A stretch of 14,745 bases of DNA from the NCBI GenBank assembly GCA_947623765.1, contig CANQIG010000024.1, positions 1 through 14,745 of the forward strand. The letters are read 5' to 3'. Source of the stretch: an uncultured Clostridia bacterium (GTDB lineage: Bacteria > Bacillota > Clostridia > Oscillospirales > Acutalibacteraceae). This document shows, in pieces, positions 1-7,247 of the stretch; positions within the stretch are counted from its first letter, which is position 1; the number at the start of each line of letters is the position of its first letter. The position numbers and the translations under genes were made by a program. The notes beneath the pieces are model-generated. The model saw only the letters and a program-made list of their open reading frames with translations. It searched no databases and was not told where the DNA came from.

Positions 1-40
1 TTGTCCAAGACAGAACTCGGCTTATAGGCTTAGTCGCGGC

Positions 41-72
41 AAAACGCGGCGGGATCTTTCCCGCCGCGTTTT
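41..72. terminator. Bidirectional intrinsic terminator
   Basis: A perfect 13-bp stem (41-53 with 60-72) around a 6-nt loop. The arms start with AAAA and end with TTTT, so it can act in both directions. On the minus strand it lies just downstream of the nfo stop. On the plus strand it would close an upstream gene; one reading frame from base 1 runs nine codons to a TAG at 25-27, which could be that gene's end but is too short to name. Confidence 0.88.
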
Positions 73-89
73 CGCGTCTCACGATGGAG

Positions 90-923
90 TTATTCTCTGT
101 ACAGATCGCGCAGCAGCTCGATCTCGGCTTTGTACCCCGCAAGGTCGTTCGGTGTTTCCAGACAGAAGGGGAGGGAGCGCAGCGCGGGATGGTTGATGAT
201 CCTTCCAAAAGCGTCCGTGCCGATCTTGCCTTCGCCGATCTTTGCGTGGCGGTCCTTGTGAGAGCCGAGGCCGAAGATGCTGTCATTGATGTGGACCGCT
301 TTGAGGCGTGAAAGTCCGATCACGCGGTCGAACGCTGTGAGAACGCCGTCGAGGTCGTTCACGATGTCATATCCCGCGTCGTAGACATGGCAGGTGTCGA
401 GGCAGACGCCCATGCGGTCGGAGAGCGTCACGCGGTCGAGGATCTCCCGGAGTTCCTCGAATTTGCCGCCGATCTCGCTGCCTTTGCCTGCCATGGTCTC
501 GAGGAGGACGACCGTCGTCTGTTCGGGCTGCAGGATCGTGTTCAGCGTCTCGGCGATGAGCCGGATCCCCGTTTCCACACCCTGCCCGACGTGGCTGCCG
601 GGATGGAAATTGTAGAAATTGTTCGGCGTCGCTTCGAGACGGGTGAGATCGTCCGCCATGGCTTCGCGTGCGAACTCCCGCGTTTGGTCCGACGCGGAAC
701 AGGGGTTGATGGTGTACGGCGCGTGCGCGATCAGCGGCGCGAACCCGTGCTCGAGTGCGAGCACATTCAAACGCTGTGCGTCCAAGGGGTCGAGCGGCTT
801 CGCTTTGCTGCCGCGCGGGTTCCGCGTGAAAAACTGAAAGGTATCTGCGCCGAGGGAGAGCGCGGTCTCTCCCATAGCAAAGAACCCTTTCGCCGCAGAA
901 AGATGGCATCCTATATGCAGCAT
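90..923 (-). CDS. nfo: Endonuclease IV (AP endonuclease, Nfo)
   Basis: A 277-residue TIM-barrel endonuclease of base excision repair. It cleaves DNA 5' to abasic sites and removes blocked 3' ends. The whole family metal-site pattern can be placed: H67 (AHAPY), H107 (FHPGSH), E142 (LLETM), D176 and H179 (CLDTCH), H211 (VHINDS), D224 and H226 (KDRH), and E256 (LETPND). Length and the N-terminal IGCHLSAAKGF match the family. The ATG at 923 has a weak GAGAGGA site about 13 bases upstream. It is transcribed alone from a promoter at 1037-1009 and closed by the hairpin at 72-41. It is divergent from marR, and the two share a control region. The family assignment is firm; a link to the MarR protein is only suggested by layout. 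Confidence 0.97.
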   Translation of the reverse strand: MLHIGCHLSAAKGFFAMGETALSLGADTFQFFTRNPRGSKAKPLDPLDAQRLNVLALEHGFAPLIAHAPYTINPCSASDQTREFAREAMADDLTRLEATPNNFYNFHPGSHVGQGVETGIRLIAETLNTILQPEQTTVVLLETMAGKGSEIGGKFEELREILDRVTLSDRMGVCLDTCHVYDAGYDIVNDLDGVLTAFDRVIGLSRLKAVHINDSIFGLGSHKDRHAKIGEGKIGTDAFGRIINHPALRSLPFCLETPNDLAGYKAEIELLRDLYRE

Positions 924-1008
924 AGATCTGTCCGTTTCCTCTCTTTCTTGTTTCGGAGGGAGACCGCGCCTGTTTCGTTTCGGGCAGTGCGGTTCTTCCC
1001 TGTGTTAC

Positions 1009-1037
1009 AGTATAGCACGAAGAGAGTTCATTGTAAA
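1009..1037 (-). promoter_or_regulatory. Sigma-A promoter of nfo
   Basis: Read on the minus strand: -35 TTTACA (1037-1032), a 17-base spacer, -10 TATACT (1014-1009), preceded by TG at the extended -10 position. It gives an untranslated leader of roughly 80 bases before the nfo ATG. Confidence 0.8.
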
Positions 1038-1061
1038 TTCTTTTTCCAAAGTTCAAAGAAT
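1037..1061. repeat. Perfect inverted repeat between divergent promoters, candidate MarR operator
   Basis: ATTCTTT (1037-1043) and AAAGAAT (1055-1061) form a perfect 7-bp inverted repeat with an 11-base gap, so half-site centres are 18 bases apart. It sits between the nfo -35 and the marR -35, touching the former. MarR proteins commonly bind palindromes of this size next to their own promoter. The operator role is inferred. Confidence 0.45.
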
Positions 1062-1064
1062 CTG

Positions 1065-1093
1065 TTGACAAAAATAAAAGCGTCATTTATAAT
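1065..1093 (+). promoter_or_regulatory. Consensus sigma-A promoter of the MarR-type gene
   Basis: TTGACA (1065-1070), 17-base spacer, TATAAT (1088-1093): both hexamers and the spacing match the consensus exactly. Transcription would start near 1100, leaving a leader of under 30 bases before the ATG at 1128. Confidence 0.9.
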
Positions 1094-1127
1094 AATATCA
1101 AACAATGCTGGAGCCGGGAGGTTCACG

Positions 1128-1640
1128 ATGGAGCTTTCAGAAATTGCGGCGAAGCTGCACAAGCTGGAGCTGGTGCGTATGCTTGCGCACAGAAAGGAAA
1201 TGGGCACGGACGGGCTGTATTTCGGACAGATGCCCGTGCTGGATTACGTTTTCGCGCATCCTGGGTGCACGCAGATCGAGATCGCGGAACACCTGCAGGT
1301 GAGCCCCGCGTCGATCGCGCTCTCCACCAAACGCCTGCAGCGCGCCGGCTACTTGACCAAAGAGGTGGACGCGGACAACCTGCGGCGGAAGCGCCTGTTC
1401 CTTCTTGAAGAGGGGGAGCAGATCCGAAGCCGCACACGCGAAAAAATGGATCGGCTCGATGCATATGCGTTCCGCGGCTTTTCGGAGGAGGAGCTTTCAG
1501 AGCTTGCCGCACTGATCGACCGCGTCACCATGAACCTTACGGGAGAGACGGAAAACGTTGTAAACGGCGAGACCTTTTCCAATCTGCACCGGGCTTTGGA
1601 AATGATGGATGAGAAGGATAAACAGAAAGTAGAGGAATAA
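1128..1640 (+). CDS. MarR-family transcriptional regulator
   Basis: A 170-residue winged-helix regulator. The DNA-binding part is TQIEIAEHLQVSPASIALSTKRL at about 48-70, followed by LQRAGYLTKEVDADNLRRKRLFL with the basic wing (about 81-90). Helices before and after would form the dimer. The frame is open far upstream across nfo, but only the ATG at 1128 has a good ribosome site (GGGAGG at 1116-1121, 6 bases away) and lies downstream of the promoter at 1065-1093. MarR proteins usually repress their own promoter and a neighbour and respond to small ligands. The only adjacent targets are nfo (divergent) and the AraC unit (downstream). The ligand cannot be told from the sequence. The C-terminal tail past about residue 140 is acidic and lies outside the core domain. 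Confidence 0.92.
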   Translation: MELSEIAAKLHKLELVRMLAHRKEMGTDGLYFGQMPVLDYVFAHPGCTQIEIAEHLQVSPASIALSTKRLQRAGYLTKEVDADNLRRKRLFLLEEGEQIRSRTREKMDRLDAYAFRGFSEEELSELAALIDRVTMNLTGETENVVNGETFSNLHRALEMMDEKDKQKVEE

Positions 1641-1680
1641 TGGTACATCAGTTGTTGGAAATATCAAATACAAAGAACTG

Positions 1681-1698
1681 CCCATCCGCTATAATGGG
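1681..1698 (+). promoter_or_regulatory. Candidate promoter and operator of the AraC unit
   Basis: A perfect -10 hexamer TATAAT (1690-1695) lies 30 bases before the AraC start but has no good -35 at the right distance. This is typical of promoters that need an activator. CCCAT (1681-1685) and ATGGG (1694-1698) form a short inverted repeat that covers the -10. Both points fit control by the adjacent AraC protein, but that is inference. Confidence 0.45.
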
Positions 1699-1725
1699 AC
1701 TGTGGGATACGGAGGCCTTAGCAAA

Positions 1726-2634
1726 ATGCCGCTGAACCGTGCCAAATTTCACTTTGACAACGTTTATTCGAGACGCGACCGCATTTTTGGGCCGTATGTC
1801 CTTTTTCAGATCGGGGACCTGAGCTGCGAACCGGGCTACCAGACCTATGAGCACCAGCAGTCGGTCTATGAGATCACCTATGTGTTCTCGGGTTCCGGTG
1901 AGTTCATCGTGAACGGCGTCCCGTACACGATGCAGAAAGAGGATCTGTTCCTCAGCCGAAAAGAGGGGACGCACAACATCATCTCCTCGGAGACCGATCC
2001 GCTGCGCTACTTCTATCTGGGCTTCGATTTTTCCGAGCCCGTGACCGACGCGCAGATCACGGAACTCAAACAGTTCTTCGATACCGAGGAGACCGTCAAA
2101 GTCTCCAATGCGCTGGGCGTGCAGGATACCTTCATGAAGCTCCTCTCCGAGTTTTTGGAGGACGATTTCCTTTCCGGGAAGCTGATCGAAGCGTATATGC
2201 AGGAGATCATCTGCACAGTCTTCCGCGTGTTCCGCAGGAAGCTCTACCGCAGCTATCTCCTGAACGCCCCGAATAATTCCGACGAAAAGCTCGTCTACGA
2301 TGTGATCCATTACATCGACGTCAATCTCGAATCCATGGACGGCCTGACGGAGCTCAGCCGGGAATTCGGGTATAGCTACACGCACATCGCGCAGAAGTTT
2401 TCCGCCTTTACGGGGGAGAGCCTGAAGGCATATCATACAAAGCGCCGCTTCGAGAAGGCCAACGAATATCTCCGGGAGGGATATTCCGTCACAAAGGTCG
2501 CCGAGCGGCTCGGATTCAAGTCGATCCACGCGTTCAGCCGCGCCTACAAGAAATATGTGGGCGTGACGCCGCGTGAAAATAAAAAGAGGGCGGAGGCGGC
2601 GAAAGCGGCCGCTTCGTCCGAAAAGGTTTTATAG
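1726..2634 (+). CDS. AraC-family transcriptional regulator with cupin-like sensor domain
   Basis: A 302-residue two-domain regulator. Residues about 1-170 form a sensor half with a cupin-like stretch (YEITYVFSGSGEFIVNGVPYTMQKEDLFL, about 48-76). Residues about 187-285 form the AraC double helix-turn-helix: LTELSREFGYSYTHIAQKFSAFTG, then the signature KVAERLGFKSIHAFSRAYKKYVGVTPREN. The frame also opens at GTG 1702. ATG 1726 is preferred because GGAGG (1711-1715) precedes it by 10 bases, whereas GTG 1702 has no site. It is the first gene of a tight unit: the dehydrogenase starts 17 bases after its stop. A regulator of this type next to sugar enzymes usually activates them in response to the substrate. 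The effector is unknown. Confidence 0.93.
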   Translation: MPLNRAKFHFDNVYSRRDRIFGPYVLFQIGDLSCEPGYQTYEHQQSVYEITYVFSGSGEFIVNGVPYTMQKEDLFLSRKEGTHNIISSETDPLRYFYLGFDFSEPVTDAQITELKQFFDTEETVKVSNALGVQDTFMKLLSEFLEDDFLSGKLIEAYMQEIICTVFRVFRRKLYRSYLLNAPNNSDEKLVYDVIHYIDVNLESMDGLTELSREFGYSYTHIAQKFSAFTGESLKAYHTKRRFEKANEYLREGYSVTKVAERLGFKSIHAFSRAYKKYVGVTPRENKKRAEAAKAAASSEKVL

Positions 2635-2651
2635 AAAGGGAGTTGTTGTAG

Positions 2652-3704
2652 ATGAAAGTTGCAGTCATTGGCTGCGGTTCGATCGCGAACGCCGCCCACA
2701 TCCCGTCCTACATGAACAATCCGGAGGCGGAGATCAAGTATTTCTGCGATATCATTCCGGAGCGTGCCGACGCCGCGGTCGAGAAGTACGGCTGCGGTAC
2801 TGCTGTGGTGGATTACCATGACGTTCTGAAGGACCCTGAGGTGGAGGCTGTTTCCGTATGCACGCCGAACAACGTCCACGCGCAGATCGCCATAGACGCG
2901 CTGCGTGCGGGGAAGAACGTGCTGTGTGAAAAACCCGCGGCGCGCACCTATGCCGAGGCGCTCGAGATGCAGAAGGTCCAGCACGAGACCGGCAAGATCC
3001 TCAACATCGGCGTGGTCAACCGGTTCAACGACAGTGTCAATCTCATCAAAAAGTACATCGACAGCGGGAAGCTCGGCGACGTGTTCCATGTGTATGTGAG
3101 CTTCCGCGCGCACCGTTCGATCCCCGGTCTCGGCGGCGCGTTCACCACGAAGGCCATCGCGGGCGGCGGCGCGCTGATCGACTGGGGCGTGCACTACCTC
3201 GACATCGTCATGTACTGCTGCGGCGATCCGAAGGTCCGCACCGTGACCGGCGAGGTCTTCTCGAAGCTCGGCGTGGATATGAAGAACTACGCCTATACGG
3301 ATATGTGGGCGGGACCGCCGAAATACGACGGCGTCTACGATGTCGACGACTCTGTGACCGGCCTGATCCGGACCGACGGCCCGACGATCACCGTTCACGG
3401 CGCATGGGCGCAGAATATCGGTGAGTCGGAGCAGTACATCGATTTCATGGGCGATAAGGCCGGGATCCGGCTGGCATACGGTAAGGACTTCACGGTCTAC
3501 ACCGCGGAGAACGGCGCGCTCGTGGAGTACAAGCCTGTCTTTAAGATGCGCAATCACTTCCAGAACGAGATCGACGCGTTCGTCGACTGTGTGAAGACCG
3601 GCAAAAAGCTGCCGTCGCACATCGACACGGTGATCATCACCGCGGAGATGATGCAGGCGATCTACGATTCTGCGGAGCAGCACAGGGAGATCGCGCTGAA
3701 CTGA
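2652..3704 (+). CDS. Gfo/Idh/MocA-family NAD(P)-dependent oxidoreductase
   Basis: A 350-residue sugar or cyclitol dehydrogenase. The N-terminal Rossmann domain opens with VAVIGCGSIANAAHIPSY (dinucleotide loop GCGSIA, 7-12). The family hallmark CEKP is at 92-95, with the K94 expected to take part in catalysis. The second domain carries GGGALIDWGVHYLDI (171-185), where D177 and H181 match the D-x3-H active-site pattern. There is no signal peptide, so it should act in the cytoplasm. The ribosome site AAGGGAG (2636-2642) is 9 bases before the ATG. With the isomerase 38 bases downstream it looks like an oxidation/isomerisation pair of the kind used on inositols, uronates or keto-sugars. The exact substrate cannot be read from sequence. 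Confidence 0.94.
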   Translation: MKVAVIGCGSIANAAHIPSYMNNPEAEIKYFCDIIPERADAAVEKYGCGTAVVDYHDVLKDPEVEAVSVCTPNNVHAQIAIDALRAGKNVLCEKPAARTYAEALEMQKVQHETGKILNIGVVNRFNDSVNLIKKYIDSGKLGDVFHVYVSFRAHRSIPGLGGAFTTKAIAGGGALIDWGVHYLDIVMYCCGDPKVRTVTGEVFSKLGVDMKNYAYTDMWAGPPKYDGVYDVDDSVTGLIRTDGPTITVHGAWAQNIGESEQYIDFMGDKAGIRLAYGKDFTVYTAENGALVEYKPVFKMRNHFQNEIDAFVDCVKTGKKLPSHIDTVIITAEMMQAIYDSAEQHREIALN

Positions 3705-3742
3705 GTTTTCCGACCTGATTTTACTGAGAAAGGATGTTGACT

Positions 3743-4582
3743 ATGTATCCGTTTTCGATCGGTGTTTTGATGGACGGCTTCCGTACCGATCCCCTGACCG
3801 CGCTGGATAAAGCGGCGGCGGTCGGCGTAAAGGGCATCCAGGTTTACGCGACCCGCGGCGAACTGGCCCCGGAGAATATGGATGCTGCGAAGCGCAAGGA
3901 GTTCCTGAAGCGGGTCAAGGATCACGGCCTCGTGATCTCCGCGCTTTGCGGGGATCTCGGCCACGGGTTCCATGACCCGGAGATGAACCCGCAGCTCATC
4001 GAGCGCTCCAAGCGCATCGTCGATCTCGCAAAGGATCTGGAGACAGACGTCATCACCACGCACATCGGCGTCGTGCCGGACGATCCCTCGAATCCGCGCT
4101 ACGCGGTGATGCAGGACGCGTGCGGCCAGCTCGCGGCGTATGCCGACGAGATGCAGGCGCATTTTGCCGTGGAGACCGGTCCTGAGATCGCCGTGACCCT
4201 CAAGGGCTTCCTGGACGGACTGCATTCCAAGGGCGTCGCGGTCAACCTCGACCCGGCAAACTTCGTCATGGTCACCGGGGACGATCCGGTGCAGGCGGTC
4301 TACACGCTGAAGGACTACATCGTCCATACGCACGCGAAGGACGGGAAGCGGCTCCATTATGTGCGCCCGGACGTCCTTTACGGGCTGGAAGAGGCGGTCA
4401 TGCTGCAGGACGCTTCCTTTATCGAGCTGCCGCTCGGCGAAGGCGACGTCGACTTCCCGGCGTATCTCAAGGCGCTGGACGACATCGGCTATACGGGCTT
4501 CCTGACGATCGAGCGCGAGGTCGGAGACGACCCCGAGGGCGATATCCGCAAGGCAGTCGAATTCCTGAAAGCACGCATTTGA
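3743..4582 (+). CDS. Sugar phosphate isomerase/epimerase (xylose isomerase-like TIM barrel)
   Basis: A 279-residue member of the AP-endonuclease-2/xylose-isomerase-like superfamily. The four expected divalent-metal ligands are visible: E144 (AVETGPE), D170 (NLDPANF), H197 (HTHAKDGKR) and E257 (LTIERE). The HxxDxxR stretch at 197-203 resembles ketose 3-epimerases and IolE/IolI-type enzymes. An in-frame ATG at 3734 exists. The ATG at 3743 is chosen because AGAAAGG (3727-3733) is 9 bases before it, while 3734 directly abuts that site. It is the last gene of the AraC unit, followed 17 bases later by a strong terminator. It probably interconverts the keto-sugar made or used by the dehydrogenase; this is inferred from context. 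Confidence 0.9.
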   Translation: MYPFSIGVLMDGFRTDPLTALDKAAAVGVKGIQVYATRGELAPENMDAAKRKEFLKRVKDHGLVISALCGDLGHGFHDPEMNPQLIERSKRIVDLAKDLETDVITTHIGVVPDDPSNPRYAVMQDACGQLAAYADEMQAHFAVETGPEIAVTLKGFLDGLHSKGVAVNLDPANFVMVTGDDPVQAVYTLKDYIVHTHAKDGKRLHYVRPDVLYGLEEAVMLQDASFIELPLGEGDVDFPAYLKALDDIGYTGFLTIEREVGDDPEGDIRKAVEFLKARI

Positions 4583-4599
4583 ATCGCATAAGAAAGATT

Positions 4600-4630
4600 G
4601 AGGAGGACGGGAGACCGTCCTCCTCTTTTT
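4600..4630 (+). terminator. Strong intrinsic terminator of the AraC unit
   Basis: An 11-bp perfect stem (4600-4610 with 4615-4625) closed by a GAGA tetraloop and followed by TTTTT (4626-4630). Confidence 0.95.
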
Positions 4631-4678
4631 GCGACATATGCAGCCGGGAAAATTCATTATGCAATTTCTATTCTCCTG

Positions 4679-4707
4679 TTGCAATTCATTTCGGTATGTG
4701 ATAGAAT
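4679..4707 (+). promoter_or_regulatory. Sigma-A promoter of the YitT-family gene
   Basis: TTGCAA (4679-4684), 17-base spacer, TAGAAT (4702-4707), with TG at 4699-4700 in the extended -10 position. It lies 40 bases before the start codon at 4748. Confidence 0.75.
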
Positions 4708-4747
4708 TTCTGCGGTTCTAAAGATAAAATAAAAAGAGGGATGGATT

Positions 4748-5623
4748 ATGCGCGGGGAAGAAGCGGGAGAGCAGTCTTCTAAGTTTGATCTCAAAACCTT
4801 TGCGCTCGTAACGGTGGGAACGGTCATTCTGTCGGTCGGAGTATACTTTTTCAAGTTCCCCAACAATTTTTCGACGGGCGGCGTGAGCGGCATCTCCATT
4901 ATTCTGGGGAAGCTCCTGCCGATGCTTTCGCCCGCCGTGACAATGTGGATCATCAACGCGGCGCTTTTGCTCCTCGGCTTTCTGATCCTTGGGCGCGGGT
5001 TTGGGTTCCTTACGGCGTATTGCAGTATGCTGTTCTCGTTCCTGACATGGCTCTTTGAGCGGATCTTTCCGATGGATGCGCCGTTTACGGATCAGCCGTT
5101 TTTGGAGCTGTGTTTTGCCATGATGCTGCCCGCGCTTGGCTCGGCGATCCTGTTTAACTGCAACGCCTCGAGCGGCGGCACCGACATCGTCGCGATGATC
5201 CTCAAGAAATACACCAGCCTCGACATCGGGAAGGCGCTCCTCGTCAGCGACGCGCTGATCGCGTTTTCCGCTTGCTTTGTGTTCGACATCCGCACCGGGC
5301 TGTTTTCCGTGCTCGGATTGATTATCAAAGCGTTCGTGGTGGACAGCGTCATCGAGAGCATCAATCTCTGCAAATATTTCTCCATTGTGACGACGCACGC
5401 GGAGGAGATCTCCGCGTACATCATGGAGACGCTGAAGCACGGCTGCACCGTGCTGGACGCCGTCGGCGCATACACGCACACCGAGAAGAAGCTGATCCTC
5501 GCGGCGTGCCGCCGCGGCGACGCCGTTCGGCTCCGGCAGTTCGTCCGCAGCGTCGACCCGAAGGCGTTCATGTCCATCACGAACACGAGCGAGATCATCG
5601 GGAAAGGTTTCCGAAGCGTTTGA
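4748..5623 (+). CDS. YitT-family membrane protein (DUF161 + DUF2179)
   Basis: A 291-residue integral membrane protein. Hydrophobic helices are seen at about 17-35, 45-60, 63-82, 86-104, 118-137 and 162-205. The loops carry the family motifs FPNNFSTGGVSGIS (37-50) and NASSGGTDIVA (139-149). The soluble C-terminal part, about 208-288 (YFSIVTTHAEEISAYIMETLKHGCTVLDAVGAYT...), matches DUF2179, a small alpha/beta domain. The family is widespread in Firmicutes and the transported substrate is not established. The ATG at 4748 has AGAGGGA 6 bases upstream. An ATG at 4741 is out of frame. It has its own promoter and no clear terminator before the HD gene. Confidence 0.93.
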   Translation: MRGEEAGEQSSKFDLKTFALVTVGTVILSVGVYFFKFPNNFSTGGVSGISIILGKLLPMLSPAVTMWIINAALLLLGFLILGRGFGFLTAYCSMLFSFLTWLFERIFPMDAPFTDQPFLELCFAMMLPALGSAILFNCNASSGGTDIVAMILKKYTSLDIGKALLVSDALIAFSACFVFDIRTGLFSVLGLIIKAFVVDSVIESINLCKYFSIVTTHAEEISAYIMETLKHGCTVLDAVGAYTHTEKKLILAACRRGDAVRLRQFVRSVDPKAFMSITNTSEIIGKGFRSV

Positions 5624-5630
5624 TTGTTGG

Positions 5631-5666
5631 CACAGAGGTTCGATTTGACAGATCCGAGCCTCTGTG
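5631..5666 (+). repeat. Inverted repeat flanking the -35 of the HD-gene promoter
   Basis: CACAGAGG (5631-5638) and CCTCTGTG (5659-5666) are perfect complements with a 20-base gap. Pairing extends inward imperfectly (TCG with CGA across a mismatch, then AT with AT across a bulge). The right arm lies in the promoter spacer up to the extended -10 TG. No T-run follows, so it is not a normal terminator. A repressor operator is the simplest reading. Confidence 0.5.
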
Positions 5667-5673
5667 CTATACT
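5645..5673 (+). promoter_or_regulatory. Sigma-A promoter of the HD-domain gene
   Basis: TTGACA (5645-5650), 17-base spacer, TATACT (5668-5673), with an extended -10 TG at 5665-5666. It starts 22 bases after the YitT stop and is overlapped by the inverted repeat at 5631-5666. Confidence 0.88.
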
Positions 5674-5709
5674 TTATGTGGAATCACTGTTTCGGGAGGC
5701 GGAGAGAAG

Positions 5710-6294
5710 ATGGCAAATCCGTATCGCGAAGAATTCATGCAGCTCTACACGGAGCATATCACGCGCGAGGGCTCGCAGAAGCTGCTCGCGTGGCTCGATA
5801 CTACGGATTTTTACACGGCGCCCGCGAGCACGCGGTTCCACTGTGCCTGCCCTTCCGGGCTGGTGATGCACAGCATCAACGTCTACAAAACGCTCCGGGA
5901 GCGGTATTTTGAAGAGGGCGAGAACGAGGAGAGCTACGCGGTCTGCGCGCTCCTGCACGACGTGTGTAAATCCCAGTTTTACAAGGTTTCCACCAGAAAC
6001 GTCAAAAATGACGAGACCGGAGAGTGGGAGAAGAAGCCGTTTTACGCCGTGGAGGACGCGTTTCCCTTTGGCCACGGGGAGAAATCTGTCTTTCTCATCG
6101 AGCGGTTCATGCGGCTTAAGCCCGCGGAGGCGATGGCGATCCGCTGGCACATGGGCGGGTTCGATGAGGCCGTGAAGGGCGGCAGCTTTGCGATCAGCGC
6201 CGCGTTTGACCGCTATCCGCTCGCAGTGAAGCTGCACCTTGCGGACTTGGAATCGACCTATCTTCGGGAGAAAGGCACCTCCAGCGTCCGGTGA
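5710..6294 (+). CDS. HD-domain metal-dependent phosphohydrolase
   Basis: A 194-residue protein with the metal-binding pattern of the HD superfamily: H54 (GLVMHSINVY), H83-D84 (ALLHDVCKSQF), H122 (FPFGHGEKS), H147 (IRWHMGGFD) and D179 (LHLADLEST). Members hydrolyse phosphate esters such as nucleotides or cyclic nucleotides. The exact substrate cannot be told, but a stand-alone HD domain without sensor partners suggests a small soluble enzyme. The ATG at 5710 follows a purine-rich region (GGGAGGCGGAGAG) containing two overlapping possible ribosome sites, and it lies 36 bases after the -10 of its own promoter. Confidence 0.9.
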   Translation: MANPYREEFMQLYTEHITREGSQKLLAWLDTTDFYTAPASTRFHCACPSGLVMHSINVYKTLRERYFEEGENEESYAVCALLHDVCKSQFYKVSTRNVKNDETGEWEKKPFYAVEDAFPFGHGEKSVFLIERFMRLKPAEAMAIRWHMGGFDEAVKGGSFAISAAFDRYPLAVKLHLADLESTYLREKGTSSVR

Positions 6295-6303
6295 AAGGGT
6301 ATG

Positions 6304-6340
6304 TTCCGGCCCGGTCGGGCCGAAGACATAGATTTTATTA
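6304..6340 (+). terminator. Weak terminator-like hairpin after the HD gene
   Basis: CGGCCC (6307-6312) pairs with GGGCCG (6317-6322) around GGTC. A broken T-rich stretch follows (6332-6339). It lies between the HD gene and the TSCPD gene and may only partly stop transcription. No clear separate promoter is seen for the next gene. Confidence 0.45.
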
Positions 6341-6362
6341 AAATAGAGGGAGATGAAAACGC

Positions 6363-6617
6363 ATGACGTATTCGTATACACCGAAGGGCGTGTGTTCGAG
6401 GAACATTCAGGTGGAGCTGGACGGCGAGACGATCCGTTCCGTGCGGTTCGAGGGCGGCTGCCACGGCAACACGCAGGGCGTCGCGGCACTCGCGGCCGGT
6501 ATGAACGCGAGGGAGTACATTGCGCGCTGCAAGGACATCAAATGCGGCTTTAAGGACACTTCCTGCCCCGCGCAGCTCGCGATCGCCTTGGAGGAAGCGC
6601 TGAAGCAGTCCGCGTAA
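6363..6617 (+). CDS. TSCPD-domain protein (TIGR03905-type)
   Basis: An 84-residue protein made of one TSCPD domain, named for the motif seen here as DTSCPAQLA (65-73). Five cysteines (C11, C33, C56, C61, C68) are in positions that could bind a metal. FEGGCHGNTQGVAALAAGM (29-47) is another typical stretch. The domain also occurs at the C-terminus of some ribonucleotide reductases, but the small stand-alone form is common in Clostridia and its function is not known. ATG 6363 is chosen over the out-of-frame ATG at 6353 because GGGAG (6348-6352) sits 10 bases upstream of 6363 but abuts 6353. Confidence 0.9.
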   Translation: MTYSYTPKGVCSRNIQVELDGETIRSVRFEGGCHGNTQGVAALAAGMNAREYIARCKDIKCGFKDTSCPAQLAIALEEALKQSA

Positions 6618-6654
6618 CGCGTTCCGTGTCTGTTCAAATCTTGTTTTTTCCTAA

Positions 6655-6685
6655 AAAATGGCTGTCCTCAAAGGACGGCCATTTT
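6655..6685. terminator. Bidirectional intrinsic terminator
   Basis: A 14-bp stem (6655-6668 with 6672-6685, one G-U wobble) with a 3-base loop. The arms begin with AAAA and end with TTTT. It closes the HD-TSCPD segment. Confidence 0.92.
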
Positions 6686-6770
6686 CATCTCAAAGACTTC
6701 CCCAGAAAATGGAACGCGGAAGCGCATCTGTTCCGGGCATACTATATGCGGAAAGGATGTGTATCAGACC

Positions 6771-7205
6771 ATGATCGAATCAGACACCATCAAGCTTCTG
6801 CGCGAATGTGACGCGGGCATCCGGATGGGGATTTCCGCCATCGAGGAAGTCCTGGAAAATGTAAAACACGAGGATCTCCGCAAAATGCTCACGGACTGCA
6901 AAGCGGAGCACGACAGGCTCAAGACTGAGATTCTGAGCCTGCTGAGCGAATATCACGACGACGGCAAAGCGCCGAACCCCATGGCAAAGGGAATGTCCTG
7001 GATGAAGACCAACGTGATGCTCGCGGTGGAGGACTCGGACAAAACCATCGCCGACCTCATCACGGACGGCTGCAATATGGGCGTCAAGTCGCTGAACCGC
7101 TATCTCAACCAATACGAGGCGGCGGAGGAAAAGGTCAAGGACATTGCGAAACGGCTTATCAAGCTCGAGGATCAGCTCGCGCGGGATGTGCGGTGTTACC
7201 TCTGA
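6771..7205 (+). CDS. Small all-helical protein, ferritin-like (DUF2383-type)
   Basis: A 144-residue cytoplasmic protein predicted to be nearly all helical, with no signal or membrane segment. The sequence pattern (CDAGIRMGISAIEEVLENV, DCKAEHDRLKTEIL, NPMAKGMSWMKTNVML, LITDGCNMGVKSLNRYLNQY) resembles four-helix ferritin-like proteins of the DUF2383 group common in Clostridia. I recognise the family only by general pattern. E46-H47 could belong to a metal site, but the full set of ligands is not obvious. Start choice is uncertain: GTG 6759 is too close to the GAAAGGA site (6751-6757), while ATG 6771 is 13 bases after it, rather far. Terminators flank the gene on both sides, so it is transcribed alone. 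The probable promoter region before 6771 contains a small palindrome, GCATA-cta-TATGC (6737-6749). Confidence 0.72.
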   Translation: MIESDTIKLLRECDAGIRMGISAIEEVLENVKHEDLRKMLTDCKAEHDRLKTEILSLLSEYHDDGKAPNPMAKGMSWMKTNVMLAVEDSDKTIADLITDGCNMGVKSLNRYLNQYEAAEEKVKDIAKRLIKLEDQLARDVRCYL

Positions 7206-7247
7206 ATAGCGTCGGGTTACAAAACCGGAAATTGCGAAAATGAATCG

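Noticed and set aside
387..1127. Long open stretch upstream of the MarR start in the same frame, antisense to nfo
   Set aside because: It is the mirror of a clear endonuclease IV gene, has no ribosome site and would start before the promoter at 1065-1093. The MarR family length begins at 1128.
1648..4684. Three long minus-strand open frames opposite the AraC, dehydrogenase and isomerase genes
   Set aside because: They are shadows of GC-rich coding sequence, rich in Val, Arg, His and Asp, with no recognisable domains or suitable ribosome sites.
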